Assembly: GCA_018817385.1 (NCBI GenBank)
Contig: JAHIUA010000043.1
Span: forward strand, 124,001-188,000
Reading direction: 5' to 3'
Length of the DNA stretch: 64,000 bases
Source: Pseudomonadota bacterium
Lineage (GTDB): Bacteria > Desulfobacterota > Desulfobulbia > Desulfobulbales > Desulfocapsaceae
Shown here: positions 53,415-62,306 of the stretch, piece after piece
How positions within the stretch are numbered: position 1 is the first letter of the stretch
Layout: every line of letters begins with the position of its first letter
Made by a program: the position numbers and the translations under genes
The notes under the pieces: generated by a model
The model's input: only the letters and a program-made list of their open reading frames with translations
The model's database searches: none
Told to the model about the DNA's origin: nothing

Positions 53415-54245
53415 TTACTGTGGCTTGTTCCTCTTGCCTTTCGGGGAGATGGTGTCGAGAAACGACCAGGAGATGATTTCTCGTTGAAAGAGTTGGCGGC
53501 CATAGTGGTGGAGAAAGGTGAGGGCCTCTTTTTGGCAGTGGCGGGAAAGGTGCAGGCGGTGGATTCTGTTCAGGGGCTGATCTTGGGCAGCTGCCAGTGA
53601 TCTGATGGTTCCCAGGGTGAGTGGGCTGCCGTTTGACTCCTTTCCCTTGTTGCAGATACTGCAGCGAATAGTTCCAGCTGCGGGGAAAAAGGTGTAGGTC
53701 TCAGTCTCGTTGATCTCCTGGCTGCAGTCAGGGCAACGATGGAGTTGCGGACTGTAGCCGATGGCTGTGTAAAAACGGATGAGAAAGAGGATGAGGATGG
53801 CCCGGGGAGGTCGACCGTTATCCAGGCTGGTAAAGGCCCAGACCAAAAGAGGGTAGAGTTCCTCATCACCCTCCATTTCGTGAGTGGCCAGGAGGGTGAA
53901 TTCACGGATGATGCTTGCTGTTATATAGCAGAGGAAATCCTGACGGAGGGTGAGAAAACTTTCCACAAGTTCAGCCTCTGCAATAAAGGCCAGGCGGTTG
54001 TTTTTCGGTATGGTGTGGCGGATGCGGAGGGAAGTGAAGATCTCCAGTTTGTTGACAAATCGTTTTTTGCTCCGTTTTGCACCCTTGGCAATACCGGTCA
54101 GGCGGCCATGATGACGGCAGAAAAAGGTGACGATAAGGTCCGATTCGCCGTGTTCACGGCAGTCAAGAATAATGGCTGCAGACTCCAGCTGCTGCTTACT
54201 GTTCCTGTCCGAAACTGCGGTTGCCATCTGGTGAATTTCGAACAT
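53415..54245 (-). CDS. recO: DNA repair protein RecO
   Basis: The 276-residue protein has an OB fold at the N-terminus (AIILDCREHGESDLIVTFFCRHHG, GAKRSKKRF), then a helical domain with zinc site CPDC and CSIC near 175-205. It loads RecA at single-stranded gaps with RecF/RecR. The gene is alone. Confidence 0.9.
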   Translation of the reverse strand: MFEIHQMATAVSDRNSKQQLESAAIILDCREHGESDLIVTFFCRHHGRLTGIAKGAKRSKKRFVNKLEIFTSLRIRHTIPKNNRLAFIAEAELVESFLTLRQDFLCYITASIIREFTLLATHEMEGDEELYPLLVWAFTSLDNGRPPRAILILFLIRFYTAIGYSPQLHRCPDCSQEINETETYTFFPAAGTIRCSICNKGKESNGSPLTLGTIRSLAAAQDQPLNRIHRLHLSRHCQKEALTFLHHYGRQLFQREIISWSFLDTISPKGKRNKPQ

Positions 54246-54282
54246 TGAACGACTGACTTTTGTCTGTTAACTAGCTGAAGGT

Positions 54283-54438
54283 ATGAATAAAAAAACTGTT
54301 ATGTTTGTTCCCCGTGGGCAAGATCCTGATCAAGAAGCTCTTTCCAAAGAGGGAGCCGTCGCGGTCCGTGTTTTTACTTCCGGCACAGGGGGGCTTTCTC
54401 GTTTAGTAAAGGAGTACGGTTTGTCGTTTCCGGCATGA
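54283..54438 (+). CDS. Short ORF divergent from recO
   Basis: A 51-codon frame with ATG and TGA, starting MNKKTVMFVPRGQDPDQEAL and continuing in charged and small residues. A purine stretch (GAAGG) lies just before the ATG. No family is recognised and it lies in a gap where chance ORFs are expected, so support is modest. Confidence 0.4.
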   Translation: MNKKTVMFVPRGQDPDQEALSKEGAVAVRVFTSGTGGLSRLVKEYGLSFPA

Positions 54439-54511
54439 TAAGAATACTCTTGTTGTTCACCAGCCACAACAGTGTTTCAGTGGCGGCAAGACCTTTTCAA
54501 TAATACAGCCA

Positions 54512-55072
54512 TTATCGAGTGGTTGTTGCAGGCTGCACCTCTGTGGTGGGGGAAAGGTTTTGTGGAGTCGGCTTAATACTCTGCTCCTGCTGAGGGAGGG
54601 GCGTTGCCTTCAGGGTTTGGAGCTTGGCACTGATATATGTTGCTGGATTCCAGTTGAGGGACCAGCAGATTGCGGCCACCGCGATGAGTGCTGCCACAAT
54701 GATAAAGTTTATTGTGGAGACGGAAGAGAAAGAAACTGGCTCAGCATATGTACTGAATTCCCTTCTGTTTTTTGTCCGTGGTTTGGTTTGGACTCTTTTC
54801 GAGAGTGGTTGCTGTCCTCGACTCTTCAGGTATCTGGCCAGGATCTCTTCAGGGTTTAGTTCAAGAAATTTTGCATAGAGGGTGTAGAAACCTCGGCTGA
54901 ATGTCTCGGCCGGCAGGTTGTCGTAATCGTCATTTTCAATGGCCTTCAATATCCTATCGGAGATCTTTGTGCTTTCCGTTGCCTCACCCAGGGTGATTCC
55001 CTTTTGTTCTCGATGAGTACGTATAAAGGTGCCGAGCGTTGGTGGCTCTTCGACTGTATTTTTCTGAGACAT
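54512..55072 (-). CDS. RodZ-like helix-turn-helix membrane protein
   Basis: The 186-residue protein has an N-terminal HTH (LGTFIRTHREQKGITLGEA, FSRGFYTLYAKFLELN), a basic linker and one membrane helix near 122-141 (INFIIVAALIAVAAICWSL), then a short periplasmic tail rich in Pro/Gln. This fits RodZ, which links MreB to the envelope, but the C-terminal domain is short. Confidence 0.85.
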   Translation of the reverse strand: MSQKNTVEEPPTLGTFIRTHREQKGITLGEATESTKISDRILKAIENDDYDNLPAETFSRGFYTLYAKFLELNPEEILARYLKSRGQQPLSKRVQTKPRTKNRREFSTYAEPVSFSSVSTINFIIVAALIAVAAICWSLNWNPATYISAKLQTLKATPLPQQEQSIKPTPQNLSPTTEVQPATTTR

Positions 55073-55240
55073 GTAATGTACCCTGTGGTTCTTGGTTGGT
55101 GTCTGTTCAGAAATGAGATGTTTGGACTCTTACTGGCTTGCTTACCTGATCTAAGTGGAGATGTCCGCAATATTTAACCATAAGCATCTATTCGATATTC
55201 TGAGGATTAAAATTTGGAGGTAATGAAGAGTAAGAATATA

Positions 55241-55386
55241 CTAGGGGCCTGTCTGAAAAGAGGCATTTTGTCCAAAATCGAACCATTTCTGAAAAATAAG
55301 GGCAGTCATCTAATGTATATTGCCCGCATTATTTTTTGAAATAACGAAGAGTTTGGGAAAAAGGGCATTCTCGGAAAGGATCCCGG
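55241..55386. repeat. Repeat R1, copy B (reverse of copy A)
   Basis: Aligns in reverse complement with 2407-2555, including AAAAAATAATGC and CTCTTCGTTATTT blocks. It begins TAGGGGCCTGTCTGA. It fills much of the 55073-55414 gap between the RodZ-like and SurA-like genes, which shows no gene. Confidence 0.7.
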
Positions 55387-55414
55387 TCATTTATGGACAA
55401 TCACTAATTAACAA

Positions 55415-56443
55415 TCAAAGTTTCTTGATATATGCATCTTCTTTCAGTTTTTTGACCCAGTTGTCAAATTCACCCTTGAGTTCTTGTTCGTAGAGCTTGT
55501 TTCTGATCTCCTCTTTGACCGATTCAAAGGAGGCCTGGACCACAATCTGCCCATCCTGGCTGGAGAGGAGTTTGAAAAATTGGTATCCGGATGGTGTTTC
55601 GATTATTTCGCTGACTTCTCCTGGAGTGAGTGTTAAGACAGCGTCTCGCATATAGGGGGCCATTTCGTCCGCCTCAAAGACCCCGAGATCCCCACCGTCA
55701 CGAGCTGAGGGAAGATCGGAGAATTTTTGGGCCAGGGTCCGGAAATCCTCTCCGCTGAGGACCAGGGCGCGAACTCGTTCGGCCCGTTTTTGGGCATCTA
55801 CCTTGGCTGCATAGCTGGCCGGTTGAGAACTCGACGTCGTGGAATCTTTGGCCCAGATAAAACCCATCTGCATGAGGTAGTAGCCTCCCTGGCTCACATG
55901 TTTCGTGTAATGGGTGTCATAATAGTCGAGAACCATATTGTCGGTGATGATGATTTTGGAACGGATCTCATAATTGACCAGTTTGCTCTGGAGGATTTGA
56001 TTGCGCAGGGTGCTGAGGTAGGCTTCGTAAGACATGCCCATTTGGGCAAGTTGGGCATCGAGCGTTTCTCTGGTGATTTTGTTATTGACGAGCATCTGTT
56101 CGGCAGCTGCCCGTAATTCCTCATCGGAGATGCTGACATTTTGCTTGGCTGCTACCTGATTTATCAGTTTTTTATCAATGAGGTTGTTGAGAACCTCTTC
56201 TCTGCCCTCACGCAGGGCCTCTTCCAGTTGTGAGCTCGGGGCCTGTTCTCTGATTTTCTGAAAAAATCCTTTCCCCTCCTCGTTGACTTCGGACATGGTG
56301 ATCACATCGTCATTGACCACAGCGACTACGCGGTCTACCAATTCGGCTGCCTCCACATTGGTTATGGCGAGGGAGGTGAAGAGAACAAAAAGGGCAGTGG
56401 TCCGCAGTCGGGAAAAAGAGCATGCAGAAAAAAAGTTGATCAT
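55415..56443 (-). CDS. SurA-like periplasmic peptidyl-prolyl isomerase
   Basis: The 342-residue protein has a signal peptide (about 1-33), SurA_N chaperone part (AAELVDRVVAVVNDDVITM, VLNNLIDKKLINQVAAKQN), then one parvulin domain with SARDGGDLGVFEADEMAPYM and PSGYQFFKLLSSQDG. It assists folding of exported and outer-membrane proteins. SurA usually has two parvulin domains; this has one. Confidence 0.88.
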   Translation of the reverse strand: MINFFSACSFSRLRTTALFVLFTSLAITNVEAAELVDRVVAVVNDDVITMSEVNEEGKGFFQKIREQAPSSQLEEALREGREEVLNNLIDKKLINQVAAKQNVSISDEELRAAAEQMLVNNKITRETLDAQLAQMGMSYEAYLSTLRNQILQSKLVNYEIRSKIIITDNMVLDYYDTHYTKHVSQGGYYLMQMGFIWAKDSTTSSSQPASYAAKVDAQKRAERVRALVLSGEDFRTLAQKFSDLPSARDGGDLGVFEADEMAPYMRDAVLTLTPGEVSEIIETPSGYQFFKLLSSQDGQIVVQASFESVKEEIRNKLYEQELKGEFDNWVKKLKEDAYIKKL

Positions 56444-56759
56444 GATTAAGTCTTGTCCTTGATAATACTTGGGAAAAAGTGTGCCGTCGCTGGGACAGCA
56501 GTAAGAGAAATCAATGTTACTTTACCATAAAATGTCTTTCCGGACAGCATTTCCCGCGAAAAAATATGCCTGCTGAAGCTTTTTGTCTTTTTGGGCTTGC
56601 CGATAAGGTGTGGTTGTTGTGAACATACTTTCTTCAGAGAGTGCTTTGCAGGTTGACTTTCTCAAGAGATGGAATATCATTTTAACACTCGTATATGGAA
56701 AAGTATTGTGCTTTTTCCTTTTTCCCAAGGTACCCCAATTTCTCAAGAGGATATAGTCT
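56444..56759. other. 316-bp divergent gap, surA-like and tlpA-like genes
   Basis: No gene. It holds the rightward sigma-70-type promoter at 56653-56680 and should hold a leftward promoter for the SurA-like gene. Confidence 0.5.
56653..56680 (+). promoter_or_regulatory. Sigma-70-type promoter of TlpA-like gene
   Basis: TTGACT (56653-56658), 16-base spacer, TATCAT (56675-56680). It lies about 80 bases before the GTG start. Confidence 0.55.
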
Positions 56760-57263
56760 GTGAAACAATTCAAATATTCCCGTTATGTTGGGATGCTGTT
56801 TGTCTCCGTTATGTGGTTGCTGTTGGCAGTGGAAATTGCTCCTGCAGCAAAGCAAATGCCATCTTTTTCTCTACCTGACGCAGTGACCGGGGCCAGTGTT
56901 GATAGCAGCAGTTTTGCCGGCAAGACCCTTCTGGTGACCTTTTTTGCAACCTGGTGTCCTCCCTGCATGCAGGAGGTACCTGATTTGATTGATCTTCAGG
57001 AACAGTATGGGGAGAAGGGCTTTTCAGTCGTTGCGCTCTCGGTTGATCAAGGTGGTGCAAAGGTGGTCAAGCGACTGGTTGAAAGACGTTTCATTAATTA
57101 TCCGGTGTTGATGGCAGACGGGGCAACAGCCAAGGATTTTGGTGGAGTGGTGGGGATCCCCACCAGCTTCCTGGTGAACAGTAAGGGGACTGTTGTCAAA
57201 AAATATCCAGGCTATGTGCCACATGCAATTCTGGAAAATGATATTAAGAAAATAATGAATTAG
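56760..57263 (+). CDS. TlpA-type exported thioredoxin
   Basis: The 167-residue protein has a signal or anchor (about 10-30), then FSLPDAVTGASVDSSSFAGK, active site FFATWCPPCMQEV (Cys66, Cys69), and cis-Pro VVGIPTSFLVNSKG. GTG 56760 is the start, with AGAGGA upstream. It reduces periplasmic disulfides, for example for cytochrome c maturation, and would be a client of a CcdA-type transporter. Confidence 0.9.
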   Translation: MKQFKYSRYVGMLFVSVMWLLLAVEIAPAAKQMPSFSLPDAVTGASVDSSSFAGKTLLVTFFATWCPPCMQEVPDLIDLQEQYGEKGFSVVALSVDQGGAKVVKRLVERRFINYPVLMADGATAKDFGGVVGIPTSFLVNSKGTVVKKYPGYVPHAILENDIKKIMN

Positions 57264-57287
57264 TATTCAGTGTGCTTTGGATTTTGG

Positions 57288-57316
57288 TTGACAAGTGTTA
57301 GGCGGCTTTCTATAGT
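57288..57316 (+). promoter_or_regulatory. Strong sigma-70-type promoter of small exported protein
   Basis: TTGACA (57288-57293), exact 17-base spacer, TATAGT (57311-57316). With a strong terminator downstream it makes a compact, highly expressed-looking unit. Confidence 0.7.
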
Positions 57317-57391
57317 AATAAATTAGATCATGGGGATATTGTTCTGGGTGATTCCAGAAAATTATAAACCGCTACTGAGGAGAAAAGACAA

Positions 57392-57604
57392 ATGAAAAAA
57401 GGTATCGTATCTGTAATATTGGCCCTGGCTTTCGCTGCAAGCACCGTAAGTGTTGGTATGGCTGCTAAAGTAACATGCACCGTTGATTCTGTTGCCGGCG
57501 ACACCGTGACCATGACCTGCAAAGGCGCTGATAGCCTCAAAGCTGGTGATACCGTAAGCGTAAAAGCTAAAAAGAGCGGCGGCGCAGCCATCGAGGGTTG
57601 CTAA
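57392..57604 (+). CDS. Small exported protein, ExtJ-like
   Basis: The 70-residue protein has a signal peptide (1-24, ending GMA) and a mature domain KVTCTVDSVAGDTVTMTCKG with two Cys, ending AIEGC with a C-terminal Cys. I recall similar short proteins named ExtJ (selenite/tellurite operon), but that link is from memory and no partner genes are nearby. A near-consensus promoter and terminator suggest abundance. Confidence 0.7.
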   Translation: MKKGIVSVILALAFAASTVSVGMAAKVTCTVDSVAGDTVTMTCKGADSLKAGDTVSVKAKKSGGAAIEGC

Positions 57605-57637
57605 TTGACATAACCCAGTTTTTTAGTTAGTTTACCG

Positions 57638-57672
57638 GGGCCGATTGATGTTTCATCAATCGGCCCTTTTTT
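57638..57672 (+). terminator. Rho-independent terminator
   Basis: GGGCCGATTGATG paired with CATCAATCGGCCC, loop TTT, then TTTTTT; 33 bases after the small exported protein's stop. Confidence 0.9.
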
Positions 57673-57749
57673 GTGTTTTGAGAGACGGCTGCTAAGAAGG
57701 CGGTCGGGAAAACGATGGGTCTTCACAGCGCAAGGCCAGAGGGGACTGT

Positions 57750-58559
57750 GTGGAGATTATCAAGGCAATAGTACTGGGGGCGGTGCAGGGACTGACAGAG
57801 TTTCTGCCCATCTCCAGTTCTGGGCATCTGGTCCTGTTCTCTGAGCTTCTCAATTTTCAGGAACAGGGAATGGCCTTTGATATCTTCGTTCATTTCGGTA
57901 CCCTGATTTCTGTCTGTATTGTCTTTCGTAAAGAATTGGCTGCCATGCTGGCAGCTCCTGTGCTTGTCTTCCAGGGACGGGCAGATGATGAGTTGAAACG
58001 TTTTTTGTACTGGGATATCTATGTGGTGGTGGCCACTCTGCCGGCAGTTGCGGCCGGACTCCTGCTCAAGGATTCCATAGATGGGATATTTAACAATACC
58101 CTCCTGGTCTACTGCATGCTTTTCATTACCGGTATGATCATGTCTGTCACCCACTATATCAGGGAGAGGTCAGTGAGTCTGAATTGTCCCCGGGCATTGG
58201 TCATCGGCTGTGCTCAGGCACTGGCAATCTTTCCTGGTCTTTCCCGTTCCGGTTCGACTATCTTTGCCGGAATGGCCCTGGGCTTAAATCGAGAAATGGT
58301 GGCCCGCTTTTCCTTTATCATGTCCATCCCTGCAATCCTCGGGGCAGTGGTTCTCCAATCCAGAACCCTGTTGCAGCATCCTCCAGAATCCGGCAGTATA
58401 CTCATGATCGCTGTCGGTACACTTGCCTCGGCCTTTTGTGGGTATTTTGCTATTATTTTGCTTCTCGACATTGTGCGTAGAAATCGCCTGCAATGGTTTG
58501 GCTATTACTGCCTCCTGCTCTCCAGTGGAGGCCTACTCTATACTTTTATAACCAGTTAG
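57750..58559 (+). CDS. uppP: Undecaprenyl-diphosphatase
   Basis: The 269-residue membrane protein has the BacA/UppP motifs GAVQGLTEFLPISSSGHLVL near the start and GLSRSGSTI near 165. It recycles undecaprenyl pyrophosphate for cell-wall synthesis. The start is GTG 57750. It is followed closely by a methyltransferase gene. Confidence 0.95.
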   Translation: MEIIKAIVLGAVQGLTEFLPISSSGHLVLFSELLNFQEQGMAFDIFVHFGTLISVCIVFRKELAAMLAAPVLVFQGRADDELKRFLYWDIYVVVATLPAVAAGLLLKDSIDGIFNNTLLVYCMLFITGMIMSVTHYIRERSVSLNCPRALVIGCAQALAIFPGLSRSGSTIFAGMALGLNREMVARFSFIMSIPAILGAVVLQSRTLLQHPPESGSILMIAVGTLASAFCGYFAIILLLDIVRRNRLQWFGYYCLLLSSGGLLYTFITS

Positions 58560-58590
58560 TTGACCTCAGAGACTGTTTTTGTGAAATAGA

Positions 58591-59283
58591 ATGGATATCA
58601 GAACATTACCGGAAGAAGAACGAGCCATTTATAACCGCATCCGTGCGCGATATAAATTGACATTTGACAAGTTGATTGTAAAAGAGCAGACTGTCCGCCT
58701 GCTCAAGGTCGCTGATATCGAGGAGTTTCTTGACGGTAAAGATCCCTTTGCCAATGTGACTGAATTTCCCTTCTGGGTAAAGCTGTGGGAGGCAGCTATG
58801 GTCCTTTCCTATGTCCTTGCCTCCCTGCCGGAGCCCAAGGGGAAGAGACTGCTGGAAATCGGCGCTGGACTGGGCGCTCCAGGGATAGCTGCTGCTGCCT
58901 GTGGTTTTGATGTGACCCTTTCCGATTATGAAGACATCATCATGGATTTTCAGAAGGTGAGTGTTGCTGCCTCAGGGCTCAGGGATGTGAAATGTGTCCA
59001 TCTTGATTGGCTGGATCCGCCGGAGCTTGCGCCTTTTGATATTCTGGCCGCAGCAGAGGTCCTCTTCCGAGAAGAATTCTTTGAGCCTTTGCTTGAGGTC
59101 TTTCGGAAATACCTCAAGCCGGGAGGATCTATTTTTCTGGCTCACGATGCGAGAAGAAAGTGTCTGCCCCTGTTTCTGGAAAGGGCCAAAAAAGAGTATC
59201 ACATAGCAATAAACAAGCAGGTGATAAAGAAGGACGGGCGAGAGATTATTATAATTATTAACCGATTGCAGCGCAAGTCGTGA
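58591..59283 (+). CDS. Class I methyltransferase, lysine-methyltransferase-like
   Basis: The 230-residue protein has EFPFWVKLWEAAMVLSYVL before the SAM motif LLEIGAGLGAPGIAAAACG, then LAAAEVLFREEFFEPLL. This order resembles the METTL/Methyltransf_16 lysine methyltransferase group. The target is unknown. It lies 14 bases before the Met8-type gene, so it may be co-transcribed with the tetrapyrrole genes. Confidence 0.78.
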   Translation: MDIRTLPEEERAIYNRIRARYKLTFDKLIVKEQTVRLLKVADIEEFLDGKDPFANVTEFPFWVKLWEAAMVLSYVLASLPEPKGKRLLEIGAGLGAPGIAAAACGFDVTLSDYEDIIMDFQKVSVAASGLRDVKCVHLDWLDPPELAPFDILAAAEVLFREEFFEPLLEVFRKYLKPGGSIFLAHDARRKCLPLFLERAKKEYHIAINKQVIKKDGREIIIIINRLQRKS

Positions 59284-59297
59284 ATGGGAGTTGATCC

Positions 59298-59975
59298 ATG
59301 ACCCACTATCCTGTAAATCTGGTAATCAAAGATCAACTCTGTCTGGTCATCGGTGGTGGCAGTGTGGCGACCCGAAAGGTGACATCCCTCTTGGCCTGTG
59401 GCGCAGCTGTTCGGGTGATCAGTCCCCAGGCGAAAAAAAGAATTTGTGAGTTGGCAGAGTCAGGGGTGCTGGAATGGCAACAGCGAAAATACCGGCACGG
59501 CGATCTGCAGGGAGCAAGGCTGGTGTTTGCAGCAACGGACAGTCATGATATTCAAGACCTGATTATCGCTGAAGCCAATGCTGCAGGTATCCTGGTGAAT
59601 GTAGTTACCCGACCGGAGGCCTGTACTTTTCAGGTTCCTGCGGCCTTGCGACAGGGTGAACTCTTGATTACCGTGTCCACAGGTGGAGGAAGCCCTGCCC
59701 TGGCTACCCGTATCAAACAGGAATTGCAGCCTGTTTATGGGCCTGAGTATGGGCGACTGGTGGCCTTGATGAGCGAATTGCGGCGGCAGGTCGTCCCTTC
59801 CAGCGGGCTGCAGACAGAGCATAAACGGATTTTTGAAAGAGTCCTTGAAGCTGATACCTTTACGCATATCAGGAAACAAGAGTGGGGTGAACTTGAAGCC
59901 CTGCTGCGAACTATTTTGCCCTCCACTCTCAATATTTCGAGTCTGGTGGAGTGTGCCCGGAAAGAGGTGTCTTGA
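59298..59975 (+). CDS. Met8-type precorrin-2 dehydrogenase / sirohydrochlorin ferrochelatase
   Basis: The 225-residue protein matches CysG N-terminal/Met8: LVIGGGSVATRKVTSLLACG at the NAD site, then FAATDSHDIQDLIIAEAN, and ELLITVSTGGGSPALATRIK. It oxidises precorrin-2 and may insert iron to give siroheme, used by sulfite reductases. It precedes ccsA and hemA, as in several sulfate reducers. Confidence 0.9.
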   Translation: MTHYPVNLVIKDQLCLVIGGGSVATRKVTSLLACGAAVRVISPQAKKRICELAESGVLEWQQRKYRHGDLQGARLVFAATDSHDIQDLIIAEANAAGILVNVVTRPEACTFQVPAALRQGELLITVSTGGGSPALATRIKQELQPVYGPEYGRLVALMSELRRQVVPSSGLQTEHKRIFERVLEADTFTHIRKQEWGELEALLRTILPSTLNISSLVECARKEVS

Positions 59976-60005
59976 TGACGGTTTTATCCCACGGGAGAGG
60001 GTGTC

Positions 60006-60836
60006 ATGTTGAGTGAGGTCAACTACCTTTTATTTGTTCTGGTCCTGGCTGTAAGTTTTGTGGCCTCAGCTGTCTACCTCGTGTTTTTTTTCAGTCAGCG
60101 TGAGAAAATTCGTACCACTGCCAGGATGATTCTCATCGGTTCGGGGATTCTCCAGAGCTGCTATATTCTCTCGCGCTATTTCATTGCCGGGCATACCCCC
60201 ATTACCTCCCAGCATGAGGCGGTGACCTTTTTTGCCTGGTCGGTGACCTGGGCCTATCTCTCCTTTCGCTGGCGTTATACAGTGAAAAATTTCGGGACCT
60301 TTGTCTCCCTCATGGTCTTGATACTGCTCGTGTTGGCCGCCTCTGTGTCGCGTGAGTTTTCGCCACTGGTTCCAGCCCTGCAGTCGCTGTGGCTTCCGAT
60401 TCATGCCGGAGTCGCTGTTATTGCCTACGGCTTCCTGGCTCTGGCCTTCTGCGGTGGCATCATGTATCTGCTTCAGGAAAGGGAGTTGAAGTCTAAACGA
60501 TTCGGTTTTTTCTTCAGCCGTCTGCCTTCTCTGGATGCCCTGGATCAGCTCAACAGCCATTGTCTGACAGCGGGTTTTGTCTTTCTCACCCTTGGCATCA
60601 TAACCGGTTCTGTCTGGGCCCGTCAGGCCTGGGGGACTTATTGGCAATGGGATCCCAAAGAGACCTGGTCCCTGATTACCTGGTTTCTTTATGCGGCCCA
60701 GATTCATCAGCGGTTCACCGCCGGTTGGCGTGGTAAGCGGGCAGCGGTTATGGCCATTGTTGGATTTTCCTCGGTGATTTTTACCCTTTGGGGGGTCACC
60801 TATCTGCTTGGGGGTGTACATAGCTATGCCCAATGA
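60006..60836 (+). CDS. CcsA/HemX-type cytochrome c assembly membrane protein
   Basis: The 276-residue protein has about eight helices and the tryptophan-rich heme-handling motif WGTYWQWDPKETWSLITW near residue 210, with HAGVAVIAYGFLALAF before it. Located between met8 and hemA, it fits HemX/CcsA that helps heme handling or cytochrome c maturation. Its end overlaps hemA by 11 bases. Confidence 0.88.
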   Translation: MLSEVNYLLFVLVLAVSFVASAVYLVFFFSQREKIRTTARMILIGSGILQSCYILSRYFIAGHTPITSQHEAVTFFAWSVTWAYLSFRWRYTVKNFGTFVSLMVLILLVLAASVSREFSPLVPALQSLWLPIHAGVAVIAYGFLALAFCGGIMYLLQERELKSKRFGFFFSRLPSLDALDQLNSHCLTAGFVFLTLGIITGSVWARQAWGTYWQWDPKETWSLITWFLYAAQIHQRFTAGWRGKRAAVMAIVGFSSVIFTLWGVTYLLGGVHSYAQ

Positions 60837-62100
60837 GATGATTCTGCTCCTTGGGGTTAATCACAAGAGTACCCCGCTTGAGGTCCGTGAAAAATTGGCG
60901 TTGAGCAGCGGCTACGAAAAGCCCTTGCAGGCCCTGAAACGGATAGAAGGTATACGGGAGTACTATCTCCTTTCCACCTGTAATCGGGTGGAGATTCTGG
61001 TCACTGCCAGGGATGAGGCCCGGGTGGTGGAAGAACTGTCCCGTTTTCTCTTTGGTGACGCCCTTACTCCTGAGCAGTATGAGAAACATCTCTACTGTTA
61101 CCGGAATGAGGAGGCCATTCATCATCTGTTCCTGGTGGCTGCCAGTCTTGACTCCATGATCGTTGGGGAAGCGCAGATCCTGGGGCAGCTCAAGGAGGCC
61201 TATCGTTGGGCTGCGGCAGAGAAATGTACCGGACCTGTTCTCAATAAACTTCTGCACAAGGCCTTTTCTGTGGCCAAACGGGTGCGAAGTGAGACCTGCA
61301 TCGGTTCTTCCGCTGTCTCCATCAGTTATGCCGCCATTGAGCTGGCCAAAAAGATATTTGGCTCTCTCGAGAACAAGCGGGTTCTGCTTATCGGTGCCGG
61401 AGAGATGGCGGAACTGGCAGCTGAACACCTGGTTGGAAACGGAGCCCGGGAAGTAGTGGTGGCCAACAGGACCCTGGAGCGGGCCCTCAACCTGGCAAAA
61501 CGGTTTAATGGCCGTGCCGTGGGCCTGGATGAACTGTTTGAGCAGCTGGAACTGGTGGATATCATCGTCAGTTCCACCGGTGCGCCCAATATTATCCTGC
61601 ACAAAGAAGATGTAAAGCCCTTGATGCGCAATCGTCGCAACAAGCCCCTTTTCTTTATCGATATTGCTGTTCCCCGGGACCTCGATCCGGCCCTTAATGA
61701 CCTGGATAATGTCTACCTCTACGATATAGATGATCTCAATAACGTGGTGGAGCTGAATAAGGCGGAGCGGGACAAGGAGGCCATCAAGGCCAAACGGATA
61801 GTGGATGAGGAGGCCCTGAAGTTTAAGGACTGGCTTGCAGGTCTTGCCATTACCCCCACCATTGCTGCTTTGCGGGCCAAAGGGGACCAGGTTTGTACTC
61901 TGGAGCTTGCCCGAACCTTGCCTCGATTGACGAACTTGACAGCCAAGGAACGTCAAAGTGTGGAAAAAATGGCAGCCGCCATTGTCTCCAGGCTGCTCCA
62001 TGATCCTGTTGTTTTTTTGAAAAATGAAAGCTGTAAGGACCAGTCGGAGATGAAGGTGGGTATCTTCCGTTCTGTCTTTGGCCTGGAGAAAAAGGAATGA
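60826..62100 (+). CDS. hemA: Glutamyl-tRNA reductase
   Basis: The 424-residue protein starts at ATG 60826 (another ATG at 60838). It has LLGVNHKSTPLEVREKLAL, YLLSTCNRVEI with catalytic Cys, GEAQILGQLKEAY, and NADP site VLLIGAGEMAELAAEHLV. It makes glutamate-1-semialdehyde, the first committed step to tetrapyrroles. An antisense open frame of 401 codons (60796-62001, minus strand) is a shadow. Confidence 0.95.
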   Translation: MPNEMILLLGVNHKSTPLEVREKLALSSGYEKPLQALKRIEGIREYYLLSTCNRVEILVTARDEARVVEELSRFLFGDALTPEQYEKHLYCYRNEEAIHHLFLVAASLDSMIVGEAQILGQLKEAYRWAAAEKCTGPVLNKLLHKAFSVAKRVRSETCIGSSAVSISYAAIELAKKIFGSLENKRVLLIGAGEMAELAAEHLVGNGAREVVVANRTLERALNLAKRFNGRAVGLDELFEQLELVDIIVSSTGAPNIILHKEDVKPLMRNRRNKPLFFIDIAVPRDLDPALNDLDNVYLYDIDDLNNVVELNKAERDKEAIKAKRIVDEEALKFKDWLAGLAITPTIAALRAKGDQVCTLELARTLPRLTNLTAKERQSVEKMAAAIVSRLLHDPVVFLKNESCKDQSEMKVGIFRSVFGLEKKE

Positions 62101-62106
62101 ATAGGG

Positions 62107-62268
62107 GAACTGTTCAGGTGATGGTCAATCATTGGCCAAGAACCGCTCTGTAACTGGTTGCTACTGCTTTCTCTTCATTCAATCAAGACGTTGAAGTATA
62201 CTCCTGCCCTTCGGGAAGACCTGACCAGTCAAAGATGGAGTGCTGCTCAACTGTTACTGAACAGGTAC
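62107..62268. repeat. Repeat R2, copy 2
   Basis: About 160 bp, same orientation as 44714-44862, with GATGGAGTGCTGCT near its right side and inverted ends (GAACTGTTCAGG / CTGAACAGGTACC). It lies directly after hemA. Confidence 0.65.
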
Positions 62269-62306
62269 CTTTTCCAGTGTCCATATAGTCCCCCAAGATA
62301 GCTGCA

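Noticed and set aside
60796-62001. 401-codon minus-strand open frame
   Set aside because: It is antisense to hemA, a gene with all catalytic motifs; its translation is low-complexity and unlike any family.
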